This document shows, one piece after another, positions 1-5,025 of a DNA stretch of 16,345 nt. Origin of the DNA: Acetobacteraceae bacterium. GTDB lineage: Bacteria; Pseudomonadota; Alphaproteobacteria; Acetobacterales; Acetobacteraceae. The stretch covers positions 1 through 16,345 of the forward strand of contig JASHVB010000705.1 of NCBI GenBank assembly GCA_030039695.1. The letters are read 5' to 3'. The position numbers were made by a program, and so were the translations under genes. The notes under the pieces are model-generated. The model was not told where the DNA came from. It did not search any database and saw only the letters and a list, made by a program, of their open reading frames with translations. Positions within the stretch are counted from its first letter, which is position 1. Each line of letters starts with the position of its first letter.

Positions 1-937
1 AAATGTCGGCGGAGTAGCCGAGCAGGAAAGCTACCAAGAGCGGTGGCAGGGACAGGCTGGTTGGGATCAGCGAGGTGAAGATGCCGACCACGGCGCCAGC
101 GATGATTGCCGTCGTGTAGCGGGCACTCCTGAGCGACGCGGTCCAATGGCCCGCACCAAGCACGCGGCACCGTAAGTCGTAAAGGGTAGCACCGAGCAGG
201 GCGTAGAAGATGGGCAACAGATAGATGGAGATCGCGCCACCGACGTCCTTGTAGGACGTGCACGTCTCCTGCCAAAAATCCCGCAGCGACTGATAGAGCC
301 TGATCTGATAGTCGCCAGTCTCCACGATCCCGCTCCCGGTTGTGGCGGGATCGACGCCGGTGTGGTCGAATGGCGTCGTTGAGCCGTCCTTCGGGTGCAG
401 GTTCAGCAACAGGTTATCCGACCAGGAAAACTTCCCGTGCCACTTGGCCAGCGTCCCTTCCGAAGGCTCCAGAGGCACGAGATTATCCGACCCAGGAGAA
501 TTCCCGCCTGGTTTGTTTAGGCTGCCTTTCGAAGGCTGCCCGTCCGACCTGTCCAGCCTCCCCGCCATGTGGACGGTGCTGATATATTCAATAGCGAGCA
601 GCCTATGAACCTCGTCCATAATAATAGCCGTGTTGCGCGAAAATTCTACCAAATCCGAGAACAGTCCCGGCGGGATCGATTGGTCGTTCGACCGATGAAG
701 CTTGAAATAGTGCAGATCGTCGGAAAGCTTTAGCGCCGCAGTATTCTGTTCGCCAATGAGCACGTCGACCCGATCAGCGATCAGGTTCATGATGAACAGC
801 AGCATCGCGACCACCGCGAGCAGAAAGGCGCCCCCGCCTGCGATGCATTCAAGCAAGACAAGCCGCCGTGGGCGGCGGCGAGGCGGCTCCTTAGGTTGCG
901 GTTCGATCGGTACCGGATGGAGCGGTGCAGCACTCAA
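1..937 (-). CDS. Membrane protein with large extracytoplasmic domain, TTG start, 3' end cut by the window edge
   Basis: An uninterrupted minus-strand frame runs from a stop at 953-955 to the left edge, giving about 312 residues without a stop. The best start is TTG at 935-937, because GGGAGG (943-948) sits 5 nt upstream and no ATG precedes the first membrane segment. Residues 1-27 are proline- and arginine-rich and probably cytoplasmic. A strong transmembrane helix follows at about 28-55 (LLAVVAMLLFIMNL). A polar domain of about 170 residues comes next, with a Gly/Pro/Ser/Asn-rich linker near 125-160. At least three further hydrophobic segments start near residues 231, 272 and 299. I do not recognise the family. 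The topology (one N-terminal helix, a soluble domain, then a C-terminal membrane block) would suit an envelope sensor or a small transport-associated protein, but that is a guess. A perfect CRP-type box lies upstream at 1001-1016. Confidence 0.7.
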   Translation of the reverse strand, partial: MSAAPLHPVPIEPQPKEPPRRRPRRLVLLECIAGGGAFLLAVVAMLLFIMNLIADRVDVLIGEQNTAALKLSDDLHYFKLHRSNDQSIPPGLFSDLVEFSRNTAIIMDEVHRLLAIEYISTVHMAGRLDRSDGQPSKGSLNKPGGNSPGSDNLVPLEPSEGTLAKWHGKFSWSDNLLLNLHPKDGSTTPFDHTGVDPATTGSGIVETGDYQIRLYQSLRDFWQETCTSYKDVGGAISIYLLPIFYALLGATLYDLRCRVLGAGHWTASLRSARYTTAIIAGAVVGIFTSLIPTSLSLPPLLVAFLLGYSADI

Positions 938-1000
938 TTCAGCCTCCCGCGGTCAGGGGCGGCGTCCGGGCGCAGTTTCAACCAGACCATTGCCGCACGG

Positions 1001-1016
1001 TGTGATACAGTTCACA
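1001..1016 (-). promoter_or_regulatory. CRP/Clp-type binding site upstream of the TTG-start membrane protein
   Basis: The sequence is TGTGA-TACAGT-TCACA, a perfect match to the symmetric core TGTGA-N6-TCACA recognised by CRP, and by the Clp and Vfr homologues. Its centre (1008.5) lies about 72 bp upstream of the TTG start at 937. A class II promoter (site centred at -41.5) would start near 967 and leave a leader of about 30 nt containing the Shine-Dalgarno. The expected -10 region on the minus strand reads TGAAAC, a weak match. The site is seen directly; its regulatory role is inferred. Confidence 0.5.
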
Positions 1017-1226
1017 GGAAAGACCATTTTCTCTTGGCACGACCCGCTACAGGACTGCGGCCTACGGCAGAGTCCGCGGCGGGCGTCCTCTGTCTATTAC
1101 GGTGCAGGAATGAAGTCTAACGTTTAAAAGCCGTTGTGGAACTAGGAACAGTTGGGGCGCCAGGCCGTCAGTGCGTGCTGCGGGTTGTCGTGGCCGCGGA
1201 AAAGAGGACGCGGTGCGCGCATGACA

Positions 1227-1297
1227 CAGCCAGAACGTTTCAGGCGGGTTTCGGCGTCGTTCTGTCTCACTACCGTTTGCTGAGGGGCATCAATCAC
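1227..1297 (-). repeat. Diverged third copy (A) of a 70-bp repeat shared with 3220-3290 and 4269-4338
   Basis: The stretch from cagccagaacg to catcaatcac aligns well with 4269-4338, for example ctcactaccgtttg against ctcgctaccgtttg. It aligns less well with 3220-3290. In one minus-strand frame copies A and C read as related peptides (IDAPQQTV and IDARHQTV, both ending in RSGC), but this frame is not maintained further. The rest of 938-1320 shows no convincing gene. The 71-aa minus-strand frame spanning this repeat has no ribosome binding site and poor composition. Copy A lacks the hairpin-terminator part carried by the other two copies. Confidence 0.5.
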
Positions 1298-1320
1298 CCC
1301 GCCGGTGTTGTTCCCAGAAC

Positions 1321-1761
1321 CTAATTGCAGGTCGTCACCGCTCGATAGGTCGAGCAAGTCGGCACCCGAGCGGGCGCAAGTGCGGCGGCCATGATGGCGG
1401 CGCGCTCGCTTCCTCGAGCTTGAGCTGCGGAATCAGCGACAGCCCTCGCCTGCGCCACCTCCACATCAGCTTCAATCTCGGTGATCTGGCCGGCATCCTG
1501 GCGTTCAGCGATTACTTGGCGTTGTGCCAAATACGCGTTCAAAATGTCCATATCGCGAAGACCGGCTTTTACGTACAGCAGTCGTATCACCCCACCCGCA
1601 CACCTTTCGACTGTAAGCTGCCCGTCTCTGGCGTACCAGTTCTCGCAAGTAGCACGGACACCGTCTGCCTGCACCTTGACGGCCCCCCAATCGGGTGCCT
1701 TGACGCAGCCGGCCAACACGGCACCAGTCGCAACAGCGAGGATTAGCTTGCGCACATTCAT
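1321..1761 (-). CDS. Small lipoprotein of unknown function
   Basis: The 146-aa product begins MNVRKLILAV and has a classic lipoprotein signal: a Lys/Arg start, a hydrophobic core and lipobox LAGC with Cys19 as the lipidated residue. The mature part is polar, has four further Cys residues, and has an Ala-rich stretch near residues 100-130 that could form a long helix. Asp at +2 is absent (Val follows Cys19), so the Lol avoidance signal is not seen and outer-membrane sorting is likely. The ATG overlaps the stop of the upstream XRE gene as ATGA, which implies translational coupling. Small lipoproteins behind an XRE regulator occur in prophage and integrated-element cargo, but I recognise no specific family. 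Confidence 0.8.
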   Translation of the reverse strand: MNVRKLILAVATGAVLAGCVKAPDWGAVKVQADGVRATCENWYARDGQLTVERCAGGVIRLLYVKAGLRDMDILNAYLAQRQVIAERQDAGQITEIEADVEVAQARAVADSAAQARGSERAAIMAAALAPARVPTCSTYRAVTTCN

Positions 1762-2051
1762 TGTGCGTGGCGCCTTGGCGTCCGGAACAGATGCCGTACC
1801 TCGACCCCGACGGCATCAGCCGGGAGCGTCATGGTTTCCAGCGTGATGGTGTTGGCGCCATGCTCAACTTCGGAGACGTAGTGCTGCGAGGTATCGGCCA
1901 GTGCCCCCATAGCTTCCTGCGTGAGCTCAGCCTTCTGGCGCGCCCACCGAACATTGGCCCCGACGCGAGTCCGCAGTTCCGCAGACGCGTCGCTAGTAGC
2001 CGGCGCATGGTTAGGTCGTTCATCACGCCCGCGCCGATGGGATCCGCTCAA
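1758..2051 (-). CDS. XRE-family helix-turn-helix regulator
   Basis: A 97-aa protein with a single Cro/C1-type HTH domain at about residues 26-90. Visible elements are LRTRVGANVRWARQ (helix 1), LTQEAMGALAD (helix 2), then TSQHYVSEVEHG, the recognition helix with the typical S-x-x-E-x-G turn. The domain ends with VGVEVRHLF. The first 25 residues are polar and may not all be translated. The given start lies 29 nt inside the upstream gene, and the stop overlaps the lipoprotein start by 4 nt, so the three genes probably form one transcript. Small stand-alone XRE proteins usually repress their own or a neighbouring promoter. The dyad at 2898-2916 is a possible target, but nothing in the sequence proves that link. 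Confidence 0.82.
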   Translation of the reverse strand: MSGSHRRGRDERPNHAPATSDASAELRTRVGANVRWARQKAELTQEAMGALADTSQHYVSEVEHGANTITLETMTLPADAVGVEVRHLFRTPRRHAQ

Positions 2052-2559
2052 TCTTCAACTCCCCCTTCGCTCTCCACCCCTCCGCGCCAGCCGGCACGTC
2101 TGGTCGGAACCGTTCGTATAGCCGGAAGCCGACGCGGTTCAGATCCTCGGGTGGTAATGATGCCGCCAGGGCTTCCATCGCAAGTCGTGCTTCATCGAGC
2201 CGGTCGCCAAAGGCCCACGTGATGTAGGACTGCACGCTCGGCGCCGATGCCGGCCTGCCATCGTCGTCGGCTCGCCACGCTCCATCGTCCGCCGGCACGA
2301 CCGGCACATCCCGCCCCAGCAGTCGCACATCCCGGCGCTCCGGTTTCAATCCGGCTGCCCGCTCCCGCCGTTCTGCGGCTTCCTGTGCCTCATCGGCAAT
2401 TCCAAGGCTGTGCGCCTTGGCGCGGGCGCCGGAACCAGTCACGAAGCGCCCCAGTGCCAGCGCAGTGTGGGTGGGATAGCCCAGACATTCAGCCACCACC
2501 GCTGCCCACAGGGTCAGGACCGGTGCGCGGCTTACTCGAATCGGGGCCGTGGTGGACAT
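2023..2559 (-). CDS. Conserved-looking hypothetical protein, 178 aa
   Basis: Read from the ATG at 2557-2559 (MSTTAPIRVSRAP), the product is 178 aa. An in-frame GTG at 2586 would add nine residues, but neither start has a clear Shine-Dalgarno. The opening segment VLTLWAAVVAECLGY followed by LALGRFVTGSGARAKA resembles a small uncharacterised family I have seen with a similar N-terminus in many proteobacteria. No function is established to my knowledge. It is soluble, with no signal peptide and no membrane helix; the middle (about 60-110) is Arg/Asp/Glu-rich and the C-terminal half looks helical. It overlaps the XRE gene by 29 nt, which ties it to the same transcription unit. Confidence 0.7.
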   Translation of the reverse strand: MSTTAPIRVSRAPVLTLWAAVVAECLGYPTHTALALGRFVTGSGARAKAHSLGIADEAQEAAERRERAAGLKPERRDVRLLGRDVPVVPADDGAWRADDDGRPASAPSVQSYITWAFGDRLDEARLAMEALAASLPPEDLNRVGFRLYERFRPDVPAGAEGWRAKGELKIERIPSARA

Positions 2560-2676
2560 GCTGCATCGTATGGCGGGCGGCGCCACCGACCAACCGTGTC
2601 GGTAACGGAATGCGCAGGAAAGGCGCCTTGAAGAGAGCGACGAACTGCCAAAACGGCGACGGCCCGCGACACCTCC

Positions 2677-2853
2677 TTACCTAATCCACCCATTGCCGCC
2701 GCCTGGGTACTGGTGCGGTCCCGGTGGGAGACATCTGTCACCAGTCGCAGGCTGTAGAAGCGCAGCCTGCTGGAGATGCGCGGGCTGCGGGGAGCGGCCG
2801 GACGCCGCCGGAGGAAGTGCGAACGCCAGAAATGGAATGAGTTTACGGTCCAT
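2677..2853 (-). CDS. 58-aa proline-rich small protein with a signal-like N-terminus
   Basis: It begins MDRKLIPFLAFALPPAA, a short charged start followed by a hydrophobic stretch. The rest is rich in Pro, Gln and Ala and ends in a Gly-rich tail (YPGGGNGWIR). The start is supported by a very good Shine-Dalgarno, GGGAGA at 2860-2865 with 6-nt spacing, identical in core and spacing to those of the NTF2-like and C1-peptidase genes in this window. A longer frame upstream to 3165 has no such signal and overlaps a better plus-strand ORF. The gene faces away from the ORF at 2938, with a 19-bp dyad between them. Function unknown; it could be a small secreted or membrane-anchored peptide. Confidence 0.45.
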   Translation of the reverse strand: MDRKLIPFLAFALPPAASGRSPQPAHLQQAALLQPATGDRCLPPGPHQYPGGGNGWIR

Positions 2854-2897
2854 TACGCGTCTCCCTTCCTTTGATGGGGTTCCGCGCCCCGTCAGAG

Positions 2898-2916
2898 ATT
2901 GGAACGACTGTCCAAT
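2898..2916. promoter_or_regulatory. 19-bp dyad between divergent small genes (candidate operator)
   Basis: ATTGGA, a 7-nt spacer (ACGACTG), then TCCAAT: a perfect 6+6 bp inverted repeat. It lies in the 84-bp gap between the ATG of the 58-aa gene (2853, minus) and the ATG of the 64-aa ORF (2938, plus), where a repressor could control both directions. The XRE regulator at 1758-2051 is the nearest DNA-binding protein. Confidence 0.35.
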
Positions 2917-2937
2917 TGCCGACGTCGGGATTTCGAT

Positions 2938-3132
2938 ATGCCGCGTGAGGTGCTGAAGCTGCCACTGATCGGCGCTGCGTTCGCCGTGCTGCTGGACGTG
3001 TACGTCACACGGACCTGCTATACCGATAACACTGGCACGAGCCAAAGCGCCGTCGACACCGCAGGATCGCTGCTGAGCTTTGTCGTCGCGGCGGCGACAA
3101 ATTACCACACCGGATCGACCCGCTACCAATAG
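2938..3132 (+). CDS. 64-aa small protein with one hydrophobic segment
   Basis: Starting at ATG 2938 the product is MPREVLKLPLIGAAFAVLLD followed by a polar, Thr/Ser-rich part and a second hydrophobic patch (SLLSFVVAAATNY). GC content at third codon positions is high, as in genuine genes here. The Shine-Dalgarno is weak (a GGGAT about 10 nt upstream), and an ATG at 2899 would extend it by 13 charged residues. The stop is followed directly by the GC-rich hairpin at 3137-3162. The last codons lie inside the 153-bp duplication: in the second copy (4158-4180) only the end of the gene survives, with a TAG eight codons upstream. Function unknown. Confidence 0.4.
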   Translation: MPREVLKLPLIGAAFAVLLDVYVTRTCYTDNTGTSQSAVDTAGSLLSFVVAAATNYHTGSTRYQ

Positions 3133-3162
3133 AAAAGGCGCGCCCGTGATGGTGGGCGCGCC
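3133..3162 (-). terminator. Intrinsic terminator, minus strand (copy B)
   Basis: Arms ggcgcgccc (3137-3145) and gggcgcgcc (3154-3162) pair perfectly over 9 bp with an 8-nt loop. The plus-strand AAAA at 3133-3136 gives TTTT directly after the hairpin on the minus strand, so it terminates leftward transcription, probably that of the 3763-3267 genes. No T-tract follows on the plus strand. Confidence 0.6.
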
Positions 3163-3200
3163 CAAGGTGAGGGCCTGGGATTTGGGAGAACTAAGGCCCT
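3133..3200 (-). ncRNA. Candidate two-hairpin small RNA or 3'UTR RNA (copy B)
   Basis: Read leftward, a 7-bp hairpin (arms 3194-3200 and 3170-3176) with the loop core TTCTCCCAAATCCC is followed by the terminator hairpin at 3137-3162 and TTTT. The same architecture and the same loop recur at 4182-4250. The unpaired TCTCCC is complementary to the Shine-Dalgarno GGGAGA used by several genes here. No clear promoter was found, so processing from a 3'UTR is as likely as independent transcription. Confidence 0.3.
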
Positions 3201-3266
3201 GAGTATTACCTGCTACCTACAGCCGGAGCGTCTCTGCAATGTTTCGGCATGTTTCTGGCCTCCTAC

Positions 3267-3437
3267 CTATTTGTGACTAGCGTCATTCGGCCCGCCAGCG
3301 GCAGCCGCCCCTCCGCCAGCACCCGAAGTACACGCTTGACCTGATGCACCCGCGGGCGACTCCGCGGTCAAGATTCCTGTGCAGCCTCGCTTCAGCGCTG
3401 ATGTGCCGAGAGTGTGCCGTGCGATGTGTCGTGTCAC
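3267..3437 (-). CDS. Possible 56-aa protein translationally coupled to the upstream secreted protein
   Basis: A GTG at 3435-3437 overlaps the TGA stop of the upstream gene (GTGA arrangement) and opens a 56-aa frame ending in TAG at 3267-3269. The C-terminal half is Gly/Ala/Ser-rich with two Cys (QACTSGAGGGAAAGG) and ends PNDASHK. There is no independent Shine-Dalgarno, as expected for coupled translation, and codon composition is only moderately coding-like. It lacks a signal peptide of its own. The stop falls inside the 70-bp repeat (copy B). It may instead be non-coding. Confidence 0.3.
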   Translation of the reverse strand: MTRHIARHTLGTSALKRGCTGILTAESPAGASGQACTSGAGGGAAAAGGPNDASHK

Positions 3438-3763
3438 CTGTGTGTCTCACCCACACGGTCTATCAGCCAACCTGACCAAGGCAGCGCGCCGGGAGGGGTG
3501 AACTGCGTTAGCTCGACGGTAATATAACTCCCATCTGGGTAGCCCATGATCATGGCGCACGTGTGCTCGACATTCGGGAGCGGGCTACAGGCGTAGCTCG
3601 TTGCACCGAGCATGCGGGCGACGTCCTCCGGACTTGTGACCCAACTAGCGGGAACATGGAGGAGCGCCAGCGTGCCAGCGTCAGCATCCCATGGTGCAGC
3701 CAGCGCCTGTGCAGACACGAAAAGAGCCGCCGCCGCGGCCCCAGCCAGGACCATCTTGTGCAT
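3434..3763 (-). CDS. Small secreted (periplasmic) protein, unknown family
   Basis: The 109-aa product starts MHKMVLAGAAAAALF and has a clear Sec signal peptide, with likely cleavage after AQALA near residue 22. The mature protein of about 87 residues has two Cys (YACSPL and EHTCAM) that could form a disulfide, and a compact pattern of alternating hydrophobic residues suggesting a small beta-rich fold (GSYITVELTQF). Codon use is GC-rich at third positions and the frame is uninterrupted. The Shine-Dalgarno is weak (GGCGGA about 6 nt upstream). The gene ends at the start of a possible coupled 56-aa frame, with an intrinsic terminator about 270 bp downstream. I recognise no domain. Confidence 0.65.
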   Translation of the reverse strand: MHKMVLAGAAAAALFVSAQALAAPWDADAGTLALLHVPASWVTSPEDVARMLGATSYACSPLPNVEHTCAMIMGYPDGSYITVELTQFTPPGALPWSGWLIDRVGETHR

Positions 3764-4071
3764 TCGCGTCCGCCAGCCAGAAATACCACCGCGCTATGCC
3801 CCACCATCGCGTCGGAGGGTATATAGCCGAATGGCGTAGAGTCGCGTGCGGCGTTGTAACCGCTCCGGGAACGTCGCTTAAGAATCGTTCTAGCCAAGCT
3901 GCTTTTGACCGCCGCAATAGTGACGCCAGCGGCGGAAGCCACGCAAGTCCACGTGAGGTGGAAGCGTTGGGATTTCTCAGCACTTTGAGGACAATTCGCA
4001 ACCTATACGATTGGAGTATTTTGCGGAGATGACGGTCCGATGCTCGCCAGCGAAACAACCCATCGCGGCCG
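3764..4071. other. Intergenic stretch without a supported gene
   Basis: Overlapping open frames exist on both strands here, but none has a ribosome binding site, a recognisable domain or coding-like codon composition. The stretch presumably contains the promoter of the secreted protein that starts at 3763. Confidence 0.4.
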
Positions 4072-4105
4072 AAAAAAGCGCGCCGCAGTCAGGAAGCAGC
4101 GCGCT
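4072..4105 (-). terminator. Intrinsic terminator, minus strand
   Basis: Arms agcgcgc (4077-4083) and gcgcgct (4099-4105) pair perfectly with a 15-nt loop. Six A residues at 4072-4077 on the plus strand become a T-run after the hairpin on the minus strand. It lies about 80 bp beyond the terminator at 4182-4211, giving a tandem pair for leftward transcription. Confidence 0.5.
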
Positions 4106-4181
4106 GAGTTACCCTTCAATGCCGCGTAAGGTCACCGCGGCGCCGGCACGATAGCGTACCGGATCGACCCGCCGCCAATAG

Positions 4182-4211
4182 AAAAGGCGCGCCCGAGGGG
4201 ACGGGCACGCC
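4182..4211 (-). terminator. Intrinsic terminator, minus strand (copy C)
   Basis: Arms ggcgcgccc (4186-4194) and gggcacgcc (4203-4211) enclose an 8-nt loop, with AAAA at 4182-4185 giving TTTT after the hairpin on the minus strand. One arm position forms a wobble pair only in minus-strand RNA, which supports that direction. Confidence 0.55.
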
Positions 4212-4250
4212 CAAGGTCAGGGCCTGGGATTTGGGAGAAGGACGGCCCTG
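4182..4250 (-). ncRNA. Candidate two-hairpin small RNA or 3'UTR RNA (copy C)
   Basis: Leftward, arms 4244-4250 and 4218-4224 form a 7-bp hairpin (CAGGGCC with GGCCCTG) whose loop again contains TTCTCCCAAATCCC, followed by the terminator hairpin. Compared with copy B the stem is shifted by one pair while the loop is conserved, which suggests selection on an exposed TCTCCC. A TAATACT just upstream could be a -10 box but would place the start inside the stem, so origin from the 3'UTR of the 57-aa ORF is also possible. Confidence 0.3.
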
Positions 4251-4265
4251 AGTATTACCTGTGAG

Positions 4266-4439
4266 CTACAGCCGGAACGTCTCTCGCATGTTTCGGTACG
4301 TTTCTGGCTCGCTACCGTTTGGTGACGGGCATCGATCGCCTTGCCCGTTGCGGTGCTTCCTCTCCACCTCCGGTAGCTTTTCAGCGTTCGTCGGCGTGCG
4401 CTTCGCCCCATAGAGCGGCGTGCGCAGCGCGTGCGCCAT
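4266..4439 (-). CDS. Possible 57-aa basic protein or decayed gene tail
   Basis: An ATG at 4437-4439, with GAGG about 9 nt upstream, opens a 57-aa frame beginning MAHALRTPLYGAKR. It is strongly charged (KLPEVERKHRNG) and ends ETYRNMRETFRL followed by TAG. The matching frame in repeat copy B ends PETCRNIAETLRL and TAG at the same place. The peptide tail is therefore conserved between copies even though the sequence upstream differs. GC-rich third positions in the first half and a terminator about 55 bp downstream favour a gene. It could also be the remnant of a larger gene, such as part of a mobile element, whose 3' end was duplicated. Function unknown. Confidence 0.35.
   Translation of the reverse strand: MAHALRTPLYGAKRTPTNAEKLPEVERKHRNGQGDRCPSPNGSEPETYRNMRETFRL
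4269..4338 (-). repeat. 70-bp repeat family, copy C (others 1227-1297 and 3220-3290)
   Basis: The three copies share cagccRgaRcgt near one end and a gtttcgg core. Copies A and C also share ctaccgtttg followed by gggcatc. Copies B and C sit directly next to the hairpin module of the 153-bp duplication; copy A does not. Confidence 0.5.
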
Positions 4440-5025
4440 CGGGCCGCGCCTCGGATGTCAATCTCCACAGAAACGGCGCGCCGCCAACCGGGTCACAGCA
4501 TCGGGGGCCCGACCTTCAGGTTTCCATCCGGCTCTCAATCAAACCGTTGGTTTCATGCTGCCGCAGCGTTCATTTTGTCGCACCTCTCTTTTGTTGTCAT
4601 CCTTTTCATGTTGTTGAACAGAGGCTAATAGTGTTCTCATACTATTGCGGAATTTTTCGAGATTCTTCCATACTTCCTTGATGAATGTGTATGCAAAGGT
4701 TTTCTTGGCACCGCTCGCATCGTATCATGCAGCAAACGCATTGTCGGAATTCGAATGATCGGTCGGCGTCACCTCCACGATCGGCGCGGGTTGCGTTCCG
4801 GCCCTTGTTGACCTGTCCGCTTACCTCTTCCAGATCTCCTGTTGTCGCTTCCCAAAACTGTGAAGCATCTACATCGTTGTCAGATTCAATATCGAGTAGG
4901 AATCATCGCCACATCCGGTGTTGAGATCGGTGTTGAACGCTCCCATGTCGCCCGGCTGCTTATTGGGTTTGGCTCGCGCTGGCTGCAGCGCCTCTGGCAC
5001 TTTTCGGGATCGGCTTGTTCAGGAG
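4440..5025. other. Gene-poor, partly AT-rich interval
   Basis: No frame here has a convincing ribosome binding site or domain. Positions 4560-4720 are clearly more AT-rich than the surroundings. A small inverted repeat, AATAGT (4627-4632) and ACTATT (4641-4646), is followed by a short T-run at 4653-4657. The interval lies downstream of the LuxR gene, and no clear terminator for it was found. Confidence 0.4.

Larger units (their letters stand above)
3109..3261. repeat. 153-bp direct repeat, copy B (partner 4158-4310)
   Basis: This copy shares long near-identical blocks with 4158-4310, including accggatcgaccc, aatagaaaaggcgcgcccg, gggcctgggatttgggagaa, ggccctgagtattacctg and gtttctggc. It holds two hairpins and a minus-strand T-tract. 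It also contains the end of the plus-strand ORF at 2938. The two copies start 1049 bp apart. The part from 3220 onward also belongs to the 70-bp family with copies at 1227 and 4269. Confidence 0.85.
4158..4310. repeat. 153-bp direct repeat, copy C (partner 3109-3261)
   Basis: Second copy of the module at 3109-3261, with scattered substitutions and small indels. Weaker similarity extends upstream (caccgcggcg against gtcgcggcgg). Differences in the hairpin arms preserve pairing on the minus strand: the arm gggcacgcc replaces gggcgcgcc and turns one pair into a U-G wobble in a leftward transcript, but into an A-C mismatch in a rightward one. Confidence 0.85.

Noticed and set aside
1142..1357. 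71-aa minus-strand frame
   Set aside because: No ribosome binding site, overlaps the lipoprotein 3' end, and its similarity to the frame at 4217-4468 is confined to the 70-bp repeat.
3350..3367. CCGCGG repeated with a 6-bp spacer
   Set aside because: A short GC-only palindromic hexamer repeated by chance in GC-rich sequence; no link to a promoter or gene end.
4269..4310. GAAAC motif recurring about every 11 bp (iteron-like) on the minus strand of the 70-bp repeats
   Set aside because: Only two or three degenerate units per copy, and the pattern is explained by the conserved peptide tail frame; no replication gene is nearby.
4455..4628. Plus-strand frame ending in a hydrophobic stretch (AAAAFILSHLSFVVILFMLL)
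   Set aside because: The hydrophobic end comes from an AT/T-rich intergenic stretch; there is no binding site and the N-terminal half is not coding-like.
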